Notes: generated from the letters alone by a model not told the origin. Shown: positions 39,856 through 51,039, counted from the stretch's first letter. The stretch: 64,000 nt of DNA from Methanobacterium sp. UBA176 (GCA_002505765.1 DAVZ01000069.1:40918-104917); one strand, 5' to 3'. Made by a program: numbers and translations.

Positions 39856-40410
39856 CTACTTCTCAACTTTTGACCAACCCTTTGGTAATGGTGCATCATT
39901 TTCCAGTACATCCATTGCCCTGGAAACCCTATTTCTAACTGCAGCACTTTTAGTGTCTTTAAGCGATTTAATTTTTGCAGTAATTCTGCTTTTTTCTTTA
40001 GGATTTTTAACTGCCAGGATAGTGAGGCTGGATATAGACCAACTTTTAACAAAAACACTTTTATCTTCTAGAAGGTAAAAAAGAGTGAAAATTACTTCCT
40101 TTTTTTCATCATCAGAAAGTTTTAAATTGGCGAATAACATGGCCAGATGCCAGAGGACAAAGGGAAGATGATCATCCCTGGCTAATTTTATTAATTTGTC
40201 TGTATACCCCTTAAAAAGCTCTGGATGTGCTCTTGATACTTTTTCTAAAGCATGAGCTGTCCTGCCACGCACCAGATCATCTGATTCATTTAAACCTTCT
40301 AACAATAGGTCAAAAATTTCAGTATTCTGTATAACTTCCTCTGCTACCTCATCTGAGTGGCCGTCAGAGCGTAGATCTCCTCCTTTCAATAGTTCAAGAA
40401 GATCGTTCAT
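39856..40410 (-). CDS. HEAT-repeat protein
   Basis: This 184-residue all-helical protein has about four HEAT-like helical pairs (DDLVRGRTAHALEKVSRAHPELF; DKSVFVKSWSISSLTILAVKNPKE; AAVRNRVSRAMDVLE). Such proteins serve as protein-interaction scaffolds. Partners are unknown. It starts 12 bases after the CMD-family gene and is probably in one transcript with it. Confidence 0.75.
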   Translation of the reverse strand: MNDLLELLKGGDLRSDGHSDEVAEEVIQNTEIFDLLLEGLNESDDLVRGRTAHALEKVSRAHPELFKGYTDKLIKLARDDHLPFVLWHLAMLFANLKLSDDEKKEVIFTLFYLLEDKSVFVKSWSISSLTILAVKNPKEKSRITAKIKSLKDTKSAAVRNRVSRAMDVLENDAPLPKGWSKVEK

Positions 40411-40422
40411 ATAGATCCCTGC

Positions 40423-40767
40423 TTAAATACAGCTTACAAGATCAGGGTCTTCAAGTAATTTGTACAGTATTGCCACTGCTTTAGTAAAGGAGGGTTTCCC
40501 TGCAGTTAAAAGAACGACTCTTAAAGCGTCTATTATCTCATCTTTTGTGATTCCGAGCTCTTTCATTCCACTTAACATCTGTTTTCTTATAGCTCTGTCA
40601 TCAGAAGCGGCTGCATTTACTGCTATGGCTATGAGTTTTTGAGTTTTGTAATCTAAGACTTTACCTGAATATGCAGCATTATTTAGGTGTACAATTGATT
40701 CATACAGGTCTGGATAATCTTTTTTAATGTGTGGCATCCCTTTTGAAAAAAATACTTCCTCTTTCAT
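40423..40767 (-). CDS. Carboxymuconolactone decarboxylase-like protein lacking the CxxC
   Basis: The 114-residue all-helical protein has the CMD fold pattern (YESIVHLNNAAYSGKVLDYKTQKLIAIAVNAAA ... KDEIIDALRVVLLTAGKPSFTKAVAILYKLLED). In AhpD-type members a CxxC motif follows the AVxxA helix. Here that place reads ASDDRAIRKQM with no Cys, so peroxidase-type redox activity is unlikely. The only Cys is near the C-terminus. Function unknown. Confidence 0.75.
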   Translation of the reverse strand: MKEEVFFSKGMPHIKKDYPDLYESIVHLNNAAYSGKVLDYKTQKLIAIAVNAAASDDRAIRKQMLSGMKELGITKDEIIDALRVVLLTAGKPSFTKAVAILYKLLEDPDLVSCI

Positions 40768-40877
40768 GTTATCATCTCTTTTTATTAGATTTATATAATT
40801 ATTCTGTATTTTTTATTATTTATAATTTGAATTTTTTAAATGAAGATTAGAAGGTTTATATTATTAAAAATTAGAAA

Positions 40878-42208
<1,331 letters not shown>

Positions 42209-42381
42209 GAATTCACCTGTGATTAAATTAAATTAATTATAATCTTTAATTCTATCTATTTTTATAGTTTCAACTTTACTATAAACATGTGAATATAATT
42301 AATTTGCAGGTTTAAATATGGACTAAATTTGAATCCTTTGAAGATGTGCTGATTGATGAGATGATATAAATAATTTTTTGA

Positions 42382-43170
42382 TTAGAATATTTTGAAGTTT
42401 GCTGTGATATATACGCCAGTAATAAGGGATACTTCAAATAAAATTAACAATGCTAAGTTATGGGTTCCCATACTTTTTATACTTTCAGGTTCCCTCATTG
42501 TTCTCATTGAACCATCATAGCACCTTGATTCCATTGCAATGTATGCCTGTTCCCCTTTTAGCCATGTCCGTATGAATAGATTACTGCCAAGCATGCCCAT
42601 TGATTTAAGGGATTTTTTAAGGGAAGAATAACCTAGACGTGTTTCCTGGGCATGATACATGTTAATTGCTTCATCCAGAAATACGAAGATATAGCGGTAC
42701 ATAAGCATTGCAAGTTCCAAAACGATTTTAGGTATTTTTACAAGTTTCAGTACTGAGAAAAGTTCAGTCATTGGAGTTGTAAGGGCTAGAAATGCCAGAC
42801 ATGTAAAACCGCCTAACATTCTTGCAAAAACAAGAAATCCAAGGTTGAAACCATCTGCAGTCACAGCGAGATTAAATATTCCAAGTTCCAGAACGTGGGT
42901 GCCAACTCCAAAAAAGATGGCCATAAAAACAAAGGTTAATAATCCAAAACTAAAGGGAAAGAGGAAGAATTTTAAATAAAATTTCCATGAAATTTTAGCT
43001 TTGAATATGATTAAAAATGACATAAAAAAGGCTATAATGAGAGGCACGACTGGTGATGTGGATATTAAACTCACTAACATGGTTAAAATTGCAAATAAAA
43101 CCTTAAAATATGTATTAGTGCTTTTAAGGTGGTTTGAGTGGGCATAACAATCCAGTGTGTTTTCAAACAT
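42382..43170 (-). CDS. cbiQ: ECF transporter transmembrane protein CbiQ
   Basis: A 262-residue membrane protein with about six hydrophobic segments and the T-component signature YIAMESRCYDGSMRT, which couples the ATPase to the substrate-binding subunit. The opening MFENTLDCYAHSNHLKSTNTYFK is typical of CbiQ. Lies 49 bases downstream of cbiN. Confidence 0.92.
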   Translation of the reverse strand: MFENTLDCYAHSNHLKSTNTYFKVLFAILTMLVSLISTSPVVPLIIAFFMSFLIIFKAKISWKFYLKFFLFPFSFGLLTFVFMAIFFGVGTHVLELGIFNLAVTADGFNLGFLVFARMLGGFTCLAFLALTTPMTELFSVLKLVKIPKIVLELAMLMYRYIFVFLDEAINMYHAQETRLGYSSLKKSLKSMGMLGSNLFIRTWLKGEQAYIAMESRCYDGSMRTMREPESIKSMGTHNLALLILFEVSLITGVYITANFKIF

Positions 43171-43219
43171 TAAATATCACCAGTTTTTTTCTCATTTTTC
43201 TTTTATTCAACCTATTTAC

Positions 43220-43546
43220 TTATTTCGCTTGTTTCACTGTTTTTTTATCCATTTCATCCTGTCTTCTTCCCTTAGCTAGGCCGTTATAATATCCGACGAA
43301 ATAACCTATTATAAGGGCTCCGATAGCTGCCTGTAATGAAAAGAAAAGCACTTCGACTTCACCGCTTGGTGGGGACCAGATGGGTTCGATCCATGGTTCA
43401 TAACCTTGTGATTCTAGATATTCCGGTCCTTGACCATCAGACCCTGTGAAATAGCCTTCTTCTTCGGTTAAACCATTGTATAATATGAGGGGGGATAGTA
43501 TAATGGCTGCAGCCAGACACAGCAAAATGATGTTCTTTTTATCCAA
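43220..43546 (-). CDS. cbiN: Cobalt/nickel transport protein CbiN
   Basis: A 108-residue protein with an N-terminal membrane segment (NIILLCLAAAIILSPLILYNG), an extracytoplasmic loop with FTGSDGQGPEYLESQGYEPWIEP and a second membrane segment (ALIIGYFVGYYNGL), as in CbiN. It directly follows the cbiM stop. CbiN helps load the metal into CbiM. Confidence 0.92.
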   Translation of the reverse strand: MDKKNIILLCLAAAIILSPLILYNGLTEEEGYFTGSDGQGPEYLESQGYEPWIEPIWSPPSGEVEVLFFSLQAAIGALIIGYFVGYYNGLAKGRRQDEMDKKTVKQAK

Positions 43547-44248
43547 TTAAATCGCCTCCTTTACTGGTTCTTTCATTGTTTTCATTTCATTTTTGGGTTT
43601 TATAACTTTTAAAGTCTCCAGAACATCGGGTCTGAGTTTCATGATATAATCAAATATTACAACAGTTAAAATACCTTCTGCTACTGCAAGAGGTAACTGG
43701 GTGTAAGCGTATATTGTCATGAACTTTAAAATTGCAGAATCAAATGTTGGTATTGGAAATGCCAGTGAAAGTTGTATCGCGGTGGTTGCATAGGTTAATA
43801 AGTCAGCAAAAAATGCTGCTAAAAATATACCTGGCAAAATTGACCATCCTGCTTTTTGCCACCCTTTATAAACAAGCCATGCAGCTAAAGGACCTATAAT
43901 ACCCATTGAAAAAGTATTAGCACCGAGTGTGGTCAATCCGCCATGACCCAGAAGCAGAGCCTGGAAAACAAGTACAATCACACATAAAACACTTACAACT
44001 ACCGGTCCGAATATTACAGCACCTAATCCGTTACCTGTGGGGTGGGAACAACTCCCAGTGACTGAAGGCAGTTTCAATGATGATAAAACAAACATAAATG
44101 CTCCAACAACTGCTAAAACTGGTTTTGATTCAGGATGTTTATCTGCTACTTTCTTTATCCTGATTACACCATATGCTATAACTGGTAAAGCAAGCGCATA
44201 CCAGAAAACACACCATTGCCAGGGTAAAAAACCTTCCATTATATGCAC
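43547..44248 (-). CDS. cbiM: Cobalt/nickel substrate-binding membrane protein CbiM
   Basis: A 233-residue S-component beginning MHIMEGFLPWQWC, the N-terminal metal-binding motif with an essential His at residue 2. It has several membrane helices including GSCSHPTGNGLGAVIFGP. First gene of cbiMNQO. GGAG lies upstream of the ATG, and a likely TATA box and palindrome lie further upstream. Confidence 0.95.
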   Translation of the reverse strand: MHIMEGFLPWQWCVFWYALALPVIAYGVIRIKKVADKHPESKPVLAVVGAFMFVLSSLKLPSVTGSCSHPTGNGLGAVIFGPVVVSVLCVIVLVFQALLLGHGGLTTLGANTFSMGIIGPLAAWLVYKGWQKAGWSILPGIFLAAFFADLLTYATTAIQLSLAFPIPTFDSAILKFMTIYAYTQLPLAVAEGILTVVIFDYIMKLRPDVLETLKVIKPKNEMKTMKEPVKEAI

Positions 44249-44273
44249 ATTAAAGTCTCCTTTAAATTTTATA

Positions 44274-44303
44274 AAGTATACTTGAATAAATCTGTATATA
44301 AAT
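44274..44303 (-). promoter_or_regulatory. Putative cbiM promoter with palindromic operator
   Basis: On the minus strand ATTTATATAC (44303-44294) fits an archaeal TATA box, about 25 bases before a likely start site. Directly after it lies AAGTATACTT (44283-44274), a perfect 10-base palindrome placed between TATA box and expected start, where a repressor could block transcription. A metal-responsive regulator is a guess. The rest of the 356-base gap 44249-44604 is A+T-rich and shows no riboswitch. Confidence 0.4.
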
Positions 44304-44604
44304 CTTTTTATTTATGCCTGGAAAGTGTTCTTAAATACTTTAAAATTAGCCATTAATCATTTAATACATTTTTTTATAATTCATTAATTAATAACCCATA
44401 AATAACAAACACTTTTTGAATGGATAATGATGCCTGAAATATATCTAAAATATATAATAATAGCAAAAAAATGTATAATATATCATATTTTTTCCTAAAT
44501 CCAATAGAATTTCTTTTTTAATTTATCTTTAAATAATATTAATAATATTTTATATCCTAAAAAGATAAATATTATTATCAGAAATTTAAAGGAGTGCTAA
44601 CTTT

Positions 44605-45372
44605 ATGCGTTCTATATGGTCAGGCTATCTAATGTTTGGAACCATTCTTATCCCTGTAAGATCCTATGCAGCCAGTGAAAACCTGCATATAGGCTTCCAC
44701 CTGGTTCACAAAACAGACTGTGGCCGTGTTCGATATAAAAAGGTCTGTGAAAAGGATGGTGAAGAACTTAAACCAGAAGATATAGTTAAGGCATATTTCG
44801 TTGCAGATGAATGCCTCAAATTCACCGAAGAAGAAATTGAATCCCTTAAACCCCTGGACAATAAAATAATGAAGATTCATGGATTCTGCAATTTCGAAGA
44901 AATACCCACAGTGGCAATGGGTCGCCCGTATTACCTGGGCACAGGGAAAATGCAGAAGGGAAGCTTAGGTGCAGAAAGTTTCCATCTTTTAAAAAGTGTA
45001 ATGGAAAAAAGTGGTAAAGTTGCTGTTATAAGATGGGTTTCACATACAAATGAGTATCTGGGAATGATGCAATCCTACAAAAAGGGTTTTCTACTTAAAC
45101 AGCTCTTATATGAAGAACAGGTGCGCTCAATAGATCAGATAGAAATTGAAGAGAGCGAAGTTGACCAGGAGCTCCTGGAAATGGGTTTGCAGGCAGTTGA
45201 AAAAATGAGCTTAGATTTTGACTGGAGCCAATACACTGAGACCTATACCAGAGAAGTGAGGAAACTCATAGAGAAGAAAGCGCTGGGCGAAGAAATAGAA
45301 GAAACAGAGTTTAAACTTGCTGAAACCAGATCTCTGGAAGCTGAATTAGAGAAGATGCTTGGTGAGATATAA
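44605..45372 (+). CDS. ku: Ku protein (non-homologous end joining)
   Basis: The 255-residue protein matches bacterial-type Ku: MRSIWSGYLMFGTILIPVRSYAA, FHLVHKTDCGRVRYKKVCEKDGEEL and PYYLGTGKMQKGSLGAESFHLL. Ku dimers ring double-strand DNA ends and recruit ligase. It overlaps the following ligase by one base (TAATG), so the two are coupled. Few archaea have this pair, so acquisition from bacteria is plausible. Confidence 0.93.
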   Translation: MRSIWSGYLMFGTILIPVRSYAASENLHIGFHLVHKTDCGRVRYKKVCEKDGEELKPEDIVKAYFVADECLKFTEEEIESLKPLDNKIMKIHGFCNFEEIPTVAMGRPYYLGTGKMQKGSLGAESFHLLKSVMEKSGKVAVIRWVSHTNEYLGMMQSYKKGFLLKQLLYEEQVRSIDQIEIEESEVDQELLEMGLQAVEKMSLDFDWSQYTETYTREVRKLIEKKALGEEIEETEFKLAETRSLEAELEKMLGEI

Positions 45373-46256
45373 TGATAGAGCCCATGCTGGCTCAGCTCAT
45401 ACATCCACCTTTAGAACTTAAAGGAGCATGGCTACTTGAACCTAAATTTGATGGAGAAAGAATAATAGCCGAATGCAAAGATGGAAAGATTAATTTGTGG
45501 ACCAGAAGACATGTGGATGCCTCAAATAAATTTCCAGAAATCATTAAATCATTAAAAAATCTTGAAAGCAGTGACTGGATATTGGATGGTGAATTAACAG
45601 TTTCTGGTGGATTTCGGAGATTATTGAAGCGTAATGTGGAGGATTCTCTTAAAATAAGGATCTTATCTAAAAAGATCCCTGCTAAATTTAATGTTTTTGA
45701 TGTTTTAAGATGGAATGGGGAAGATCTTTTTGATAAACCGCTTGTAGAGCGTAAAGCAGTTCTTCTTAAGATTTTGCCTGCTGATAAAGGGCTGGAATTG
45801 GTTCCATTCCGTAAGTCTGATAATTCCTCAGTTGAGAATGTTTTTAAAGAATATGTTAATGAAGGATACGAGGGAATTATTCTTAAAGATGCATATTCAC
45901 GTTATGAGTCGGGAAAAAGACCCGGAACCTGGCTGAAACTTAAAAGAGATGATACAGTAGATGTGAATATCATCGGGGCAACAAAAAGCGATAGCAGCCT
46001 CCCCTTCGGCGCCCTGATGATGGAAAGAAATGGTAAATACTTTGGAAAAGTGGGTAGCGGTTTTACCGACCAGGATCGAACGGATATTCTAAATATTTTA
46101 AAGGAAAATCAGAACTCTCTTCAAATTGATGTACCTCAAGAATTAAAAGGGCAGATATTGATTACGACTAAACCTTTACTTGCAGAAGTCAGAGTCAATG
46201 AAATCTATCATGATTCTCCCAGGGCCCCGGTTTGGGTCAGGTTTAGATGGCAGTGA
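45372..46256 (+). CDS. ATP-dependent DNA ligase, LigD ligase-domain type
   Basis: The 294-residue enzyme has the adenylation motif EPKFDGER with nucleotidyl Lys25, motif III FNVFDVLRW, motif IV EGIILKD and motif V TWLKLKRDDTVD, then an OB domain. It lacks the polymerase and phosphoesterase parts of multidomain bacterial LigD, and these were not found elsewhere in the window. Coupled to ku, so it should seal ends held by Ku. Confidence 0.93.
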   Translation: MIEPMLAQLIHPPLELKGAWLLEPKFDGERIIAECKDGKINLWTRRHVDASNKFPEIIKSLKNLESSDWILDGELTVSGGFRRLLKRNVEDSLKIRILSKKIPAKFNVFDVLRWNGEDLFDKPLVERKAVLLKILPADKGLELVPFRKSDNSSVENVFKEYVNEGYEGIILKDAYSRYESGKRPGTWLKLKRDDTVDVNIIGATKSDSSLPFGALMMERNGKYFGKVGSGFTDQDRTDILNILKENQNSLQIDVPQELKGQILITTKPLLAEVRVNEIYHDSPRAPVWVRFRWQ

Positions 46257-46289
46257 ATTAGTAAAAAATTTTATCTGGGTTAGACTGGA

Positions 46290-46683
46290 ATGGATTTGAA
46301 AATCATTGGGCTTGCTGCTCTGGTAAATGCTGCTTTAACCATTGCATTATCATTTATTTTTTTCCCTCTTTTGTTTTTAGGCCCTATTATTGGAGGATTC
46401 TTATCATCCTATCCTGGCAAAGGATATGAAGATTACGATGTCATGAAAAGGATGGAATGGTTGTTAGGGCTATTTCAGGTTTAATTGGCGGTCTAATAAT
46501 AAGCTTATTTTTCATTTTGAGCATTGGGGATTTAAGTATCATAACAGACTTAATATCTGCACAAATAGGAGCAATAGGCGAGAATATCTTAATTAAAGTG
46601 TATATTGTCTTCAATTCTCATTAATCATAAGCTTCATTTTAGGGCTTATTGGAGGAGTACCTGGAGTCAAATTCAAAAGGTAA
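46290..46683 (+). pseudogene. Frameshifted small membrane protein (DUF5518-like)
   Basis: The first frame gives MDLKIIGLAALVNAALTIAL and a PGKGYEDYDVMKR segment, then stops after LFQV at 46484. The next frame continues at once with ISGLIGGLIISLFFILSIGD and stops near 46624. The third frame then gives ISFILGLIGGVPGVKFKR to the stop at 46681-46683. Together they spell a complete protein with about four membrane helices of a family common in Methanobacteriales. Two separate frameshifts argue for a decayed gene. Confidence 0.75.
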
Positions 46684-46732
46684 TGCCTCTTAACATAGAA
46701 TAAAAATTTGTCGGAAAATATAATTTTATTAA

Positions 46733-47470
<738 letters not shown>

Positions 47471-47471
47471 A

Positions 47472-48065
47472 TCATCCCGTACTGTTAAATATACTGTAAA
47501 ATCTGTGGTATATTGATTCAAATTTAATTCCAGCAAATTCATAGGCAAGTTCGAATGTTAAAAACAGTATAAATGTTCCAAATGTCATAAAATGCACTCC
47601 ATAAATCTGGAAAGCAGGATAAATACTGTTTAAAAATCCAAATGATGCAAGCACTAAAATTGCGGTTTTCAGGGTAAATCTATAATCAAAGAATGTTTTT
47701 AGGAATTTATTTTTATAAAGTCTTGGTTCATCATTTCCAATTTCATCAATAAATGCGGCGATTGAACATATTACCAGTGTACCAATTCCAATTGCTGGAA
47801 AGCCAATTAAGAATGTAATCATTAAAAATATAATTGCTGTGACAACATGGTTAATGCAGTTTATCTTTTTGGCAAGGAAGGTCCCTATAAAAACTCCAAA
47901 GAATATATAAGCAGCGTCCAGACTAACTGTAACCATATATCCAAAGAATAGTCCACATAAAGCTCCTGCAAGTATTCCCAGAATCCTGTCATTCTTTTTA
48001 TCGTGCATATCGTCAGATATTTTCATGAAAAAGCCCGATAATGGATAGAGAAGAATTTCTAACAC
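47472..48065 (-). CDS. Integral membrane protein of unknown function
   Basis: A 197-residue protein with about six membrane segments (ILGILAGALCGLFFGYMV, AAYIFFGVFIGTFLAKK, HVVTAIIFLMITFLIGF, GTLVICSIAAFIDEIG, TLKTAILVLASFGFLNSIY, FGTFILFLTFELAYEFAG). A conserved-looking charged stretch SDDMHDKKNDR sits near the N-terminus. I do not recognise the family. It converges on pyrF with one base between the stops. Confidence 0.7.
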   Translation of the reverse strand: MLEILLYPLSGFFMKISDDMHDKKNDRILGILAGALCGLFFGYMVTVSLDAAYIFFGVFIGTFLAKKINCINHVVTAIIFLMITFLIGFPAIGIGTLVICSIAAFIDEIGNDEPRLYKNKFLKTFFDYRFTLKTAILVLASFGFLNSIYPAFQIYGVHFMTFGTFILFLTFELAYEFAGIKFESIYHRFYSIFNSTG

Positions 48066-48109
48066 GTTAAAACTCCTTAAATAATTTAAAGCAGGTTTTA
48101 TAGTACTCT

Positions 48110-49021
48110 TTATTTGTTTTTATTTATAATTTCCCTTGCACCAGCAACCATTATGGGAAAAATAATGGTGGCGTCCCCAACAACGGTTACAAGATTGGAA
48201 CCGGTTTTTGCCTTTGCCCATGACTTGGCTTCCTCTAATGGAGCGCCGCTTAGACTTCCACTTTCACTTCTATCCATTGTAATTTGAATAGCCGCGTCAA
48301 CGCCGCCTTTAAGCAAATTCGATGCCAGTGTGTAATGTTTGGGAAGTCCTCCTCCAAGCATGAGTGCAGCAACCTTTTTTGAGCTAAAAACAATGTCAGA
48401 AAGCTCGTGCATGTCTGCAACGGCATCAAGATGAAATTCGTTATCCTGGGTGAACATCCAGAGCTGCAGGCCCAACATACTGTCTATTAAGCCTGGGGCA
48501 TAAACAGGAACGCCCTTTTGAGCAGCAATTTTAAGTATGGAATTCTCATCATCAACATTATTCCCAATTTGGGTTAAAAATTCCCTTATGGAGATGATTT
48601 TATTTTCTTCTGCAATTTTTTTTATTATTTCGCTTATTTTAGCTTCGAATACTTCAAAATCTTCTGTTTTTGTGTACAGATCTCCTATTCTACCCATCCC
48701 CTGCTGGCACAGTTCATCATCATCGATATGGATTCCTTTATAATGGCTTCCTCCAAAGGATTCAACGAGATCGTGGGTAATATTAGCTCCACTGGTAATT
48801 AAAACATCTACATAACCCTTATTTATTAAATCAGCAATGATTTTTCTGAGCCCTCCAGGTACGAGAGGCCCTGCAACACTTAAAAAAACGCTGGTTTCAT
48901 TATCCACGACTGAATTAGCTAATAACCTTGTAGCTCCGGCTAATTTCCCCGCACCGAGAACTCCGGACTTTTCCATCTCTTCTATTAGTTCAAGCACGCT
49001 CATCTGATTTTTAATGTCCAT
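48110..49021 (-). CDS. dys: Deoxyhypusine synthase
   Basis: A 303-residue NAD-dependent enzyme transferring the aminobutyl group of spermidine to a lysine of aIF5A. Supported by LSVAGPLVPGGLRKIIADLI, TSGANITHDLVESFGG and the active-site lysine region GAPLEEAKSWAKAKTG. The family is universal in archaea. The aIF5A gene is not in this window. Confidence 0.93.
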   Translation of the reverse strand: MDIKNQMSVLELIEEMEKSGVLGAGKLAGATRLLANSVVDNETSVFLSVAGPLVPGGLRKIIADLINKGYVDVLITSGANITHDLVESFGGSHYKGIHIDDDELCQQGMGRIGDLYTKTEDFEVFEAKISEIIKKIAEENKIISIREFLTQIGNNVDDENSILKIAAQKGVPVYAPGLIDSMLGLQLWMFTQDNEFHLDAVADMHELSDIVFSSKKVAALMLGGGLPKHYTLASNLLKGGVDAAIQITMDRSESGSLSGAPLEEAKSWAKAKTGSNLVTVVGDATIIFPIMVAGAREIINKNK

Positions 49022-49119
49022 ATGCCGGATTTTCAGTCTTCCACAACCTTTTTTAGATTTAATTTCAAAATTAAAGATATTATTATTAAAAATAGTGATT
49101 TTAGAAAAAGTAAATTTAA

Positions 49120-50001
49120 TTATTTTAAACCTGCGATTTTATCTAAGAGATCTGTTCTTGTAATTATTCCAACAGGGATCTGATTATCATTTACTACAAT
49201 AAGGCGGCCTATTCTGTTTTTATACATGATTTCGATGGCATCTGAAATCATTAACTCTTCTTCTACAGTAAAAATATTCTTGGACATTATGTCCTCTACT
49301 TTCTGATCTTCATTATGTTGGGCAATGGCCTTTGTTATGTCGTTTAATGTTAGAATACCCACAACTTCTTTGTTTTCAATTACGGGTGCTCCTTCAATTT
49401 CTTTGCTGGATAAAATTTTAGCTGCTTCTTTTATGGGTATATATGGCTTTAAGGTTATCAGATCATGGCTTGCAACTTCGCTTACAGTTTTATGAGGGAT
49501 ACTTCTTATGCTTGTGGTGTCTATGAGTAAAAGATTGTCCATATCGTCCCTTCCAACCACGGTACCGTTTATAACCAGTTTGTTTACAGGTGTTGGACCT
49601 ACTCTTATTTTATCTCCAAGATCGAGATGTTTTATGTTCCCTATAACTTTTATTGCTGCTTCACACTCACCTGGATGTGGAATACTTGTAAACTCTATTT
49701 TTGCAACGTTTAAATCTTTTATTTTGTCTCCATTTTTAAATATGGGTACAAGGGCTTCTTTATCAATGGCACTAATATTTAGAGCGTGGTATGCCTCTAT
49801 TGTTGGTTTATAACCTCCTCTCGGCCCAGGGACCCCTTTAACAAGCCCAAGACTTCTTAAAGATTGCATCTGGTTTCTTATTGTACCGGGATTGCGATTC
49901 ATAATTTCAGCAATTTCTTCTCCCTTAATGGATTTGCCCTTAGAATTTCTATATAGATTTATCAGACTTTGCAGTATTTCTTTCTGGACGGAAGTGAGCA
50001 T
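49120..50001 (-). CDS. HTH and CBS-domain regulatory protein
   Basis: A 293-residue protein with an N-terminal winged helix (QKEILQSLINLYRNSKGKSIKGEEIAEIMNRNPGTIRNQMQSLRSLGLV), a middle domain (about 70-170), and two CBS repeats (about 180-235 and 240-293, GAPVIENKEVVGILTLNDIT and RLIVVNDNQIPVGIITRTDL). CBS pairs bind adenosine nucleotides in many proteins. It is a probable transcription regulator responsive to such a ligand. This family is common in methanogens. Confidence 0.85.
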   Translation of the reverse strand: MLTSVQKEILQSLINLYRNSKGKSIKGEEIAEIMNRNPGTIRNQMQSLRSLGLVKGVPGPRGGYKPTIEAYHALNISAIDKEALVPIFKNGDKIKDLNVAKIEFTSIPHPGECEAAIKVIGNIKHLDLGDKIRVGPTPVNKLVINGTVVGRDDMDNLLLIDTTSIRSIPHKTVSEVASHDLITLKPYIPIKEAAKILSSKEIEGAPVIENKEVVGILTLNDITKAIAQHNEDQKVEDIMSKNIFTVEEELMISDAIEIMYKNRIGRLIVVNDNQIPVGIITRTDLLDKIAGLK

Positions 50002-50041
50002 AGAACCACCAAAGATATTTCTTAATTATTTATAATTATAA

Positions 50042-50083
50042 TTATTTATCTATCATGATTATGTATATAAGTTTGTATTTACC
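50042..50083 (-). repeat. Sequence upstream of the HTH-CBS gene, repeated at 55069-55111
   Basis: The 42 bases starting about 40 bases before the HTH-CBS gene (on its promoter side) match 55069-55111 with roughly six differences by eye. The shared words are TTATTTATCTATCAT and AAGTTTGTATTT. On the minus strand it contains a TATA-like CTTATATAC. It may be a promoter or operator copied elsewhere. Confidence 0.45.
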
Positions 50084-50294
50084 TGTAATCGTGAAAATTG
50101 GAGATCAAAATAAATCTTTGGCTGAACAATGTTTTTATCCCGGGATTATAGTAGAATTTATATAATAAAAAAAACAAAAAATAGATAATTTAAAAGCTCA
50201 TAACCAATAGTCTAATAATTAAGATATTTATCCTAATAAAAACCTTTAATGCGAGTTTCAATTAAAAAATTAGATTAAGAGCATTAAAAATTAA

Positions 50295-50528
<234 letters not shown>

Positions 50529-50611
50529 TTTTTCACGTCCTTAATATGGCCTAAAAAGGCACAAATAAGTTTCTATCTTTGATACTATATAAAATAATGT
50601 TTTAAAACCAT

Positions 50612-50705
50612 CGAAAATCAAATATTTTCGGAGCGCAGAAAATCATTTGAAATTTACAATTTCGATGCAGAAAAAATCTTTGATTTTTGTATGCTGTGAT
50701 TTTCT
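50612..50705 (-). repeat. Row of short hairpins upstream of the TRAM gene
   Basis: Contains perfect CGAAAAT/ATTTTCG (50612-50630), GAAATT/AATTTC with loop TAC (50649-50663), AAAAATC/GATTTTT with loop TTT (50672-50688), and an enclosing perfect AGAAAATCA/TGATTTTCT (50637-50645 with 50697-50705). GC-rich linkers GGAGCGC, GATGC and GTATGC separate them. It lies about 85 bases upstream of the TRAM start, so it would be in its 5' leader. Confidence 0.6.
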
Positions 50706-50761
50706 AGCGAAAGAAAAAGAAAAAATTAATTCATTGGTTAAATAGCTTAATTTAATATTCA

Positions 50762-50860
50762 TGTACTCTCAGATGCTTTATCCAACTGCTCCTTCATCTC
50801 CCTAACTCTTCAGCTCCTTCTGCATCGCCGAAACCATATCACATACCTTATATTTTCCAA
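50762..50860 (-). pseudogene. Short integrase 3'-end remnant
   Basis: Bases 50816-50843 repeat exactly 51343-51370 (28 bases), and similarity continues into a shared TTATATT. That stretch encodes the VSAMQKEL end of the integrase described at 51314. Here it has no intact frame, so it is a second, more decayed remnant of the same gene family. The remaining part of 50706-51039 is A+T-rich with nothing recognisable. Confidence 0.55.
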
Positions 50861-51039
50861 ATTCTCTCTTCTTGAATTTAAGAAATTATTTAAATTAATA
50901 AAAACATAGATATACAGGTAAATTATTATAAATTTATTTTAAGACTATTTTAGGTTTCTCAATGTCTATAGAATTACTGATATCAAATAAAGTAAATAAG
51001 GGCTTTAATCTATGATTTTTAATTATATGGGGTGATAAG

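Noticed and set aside
44249..44604. Cobalamin or other riboswitch ahead of cbiM
   Set aside because: No conserved cobalamin-riboswitch core is visible in the 356 bases. Only a TATA box and palindrome stand out.
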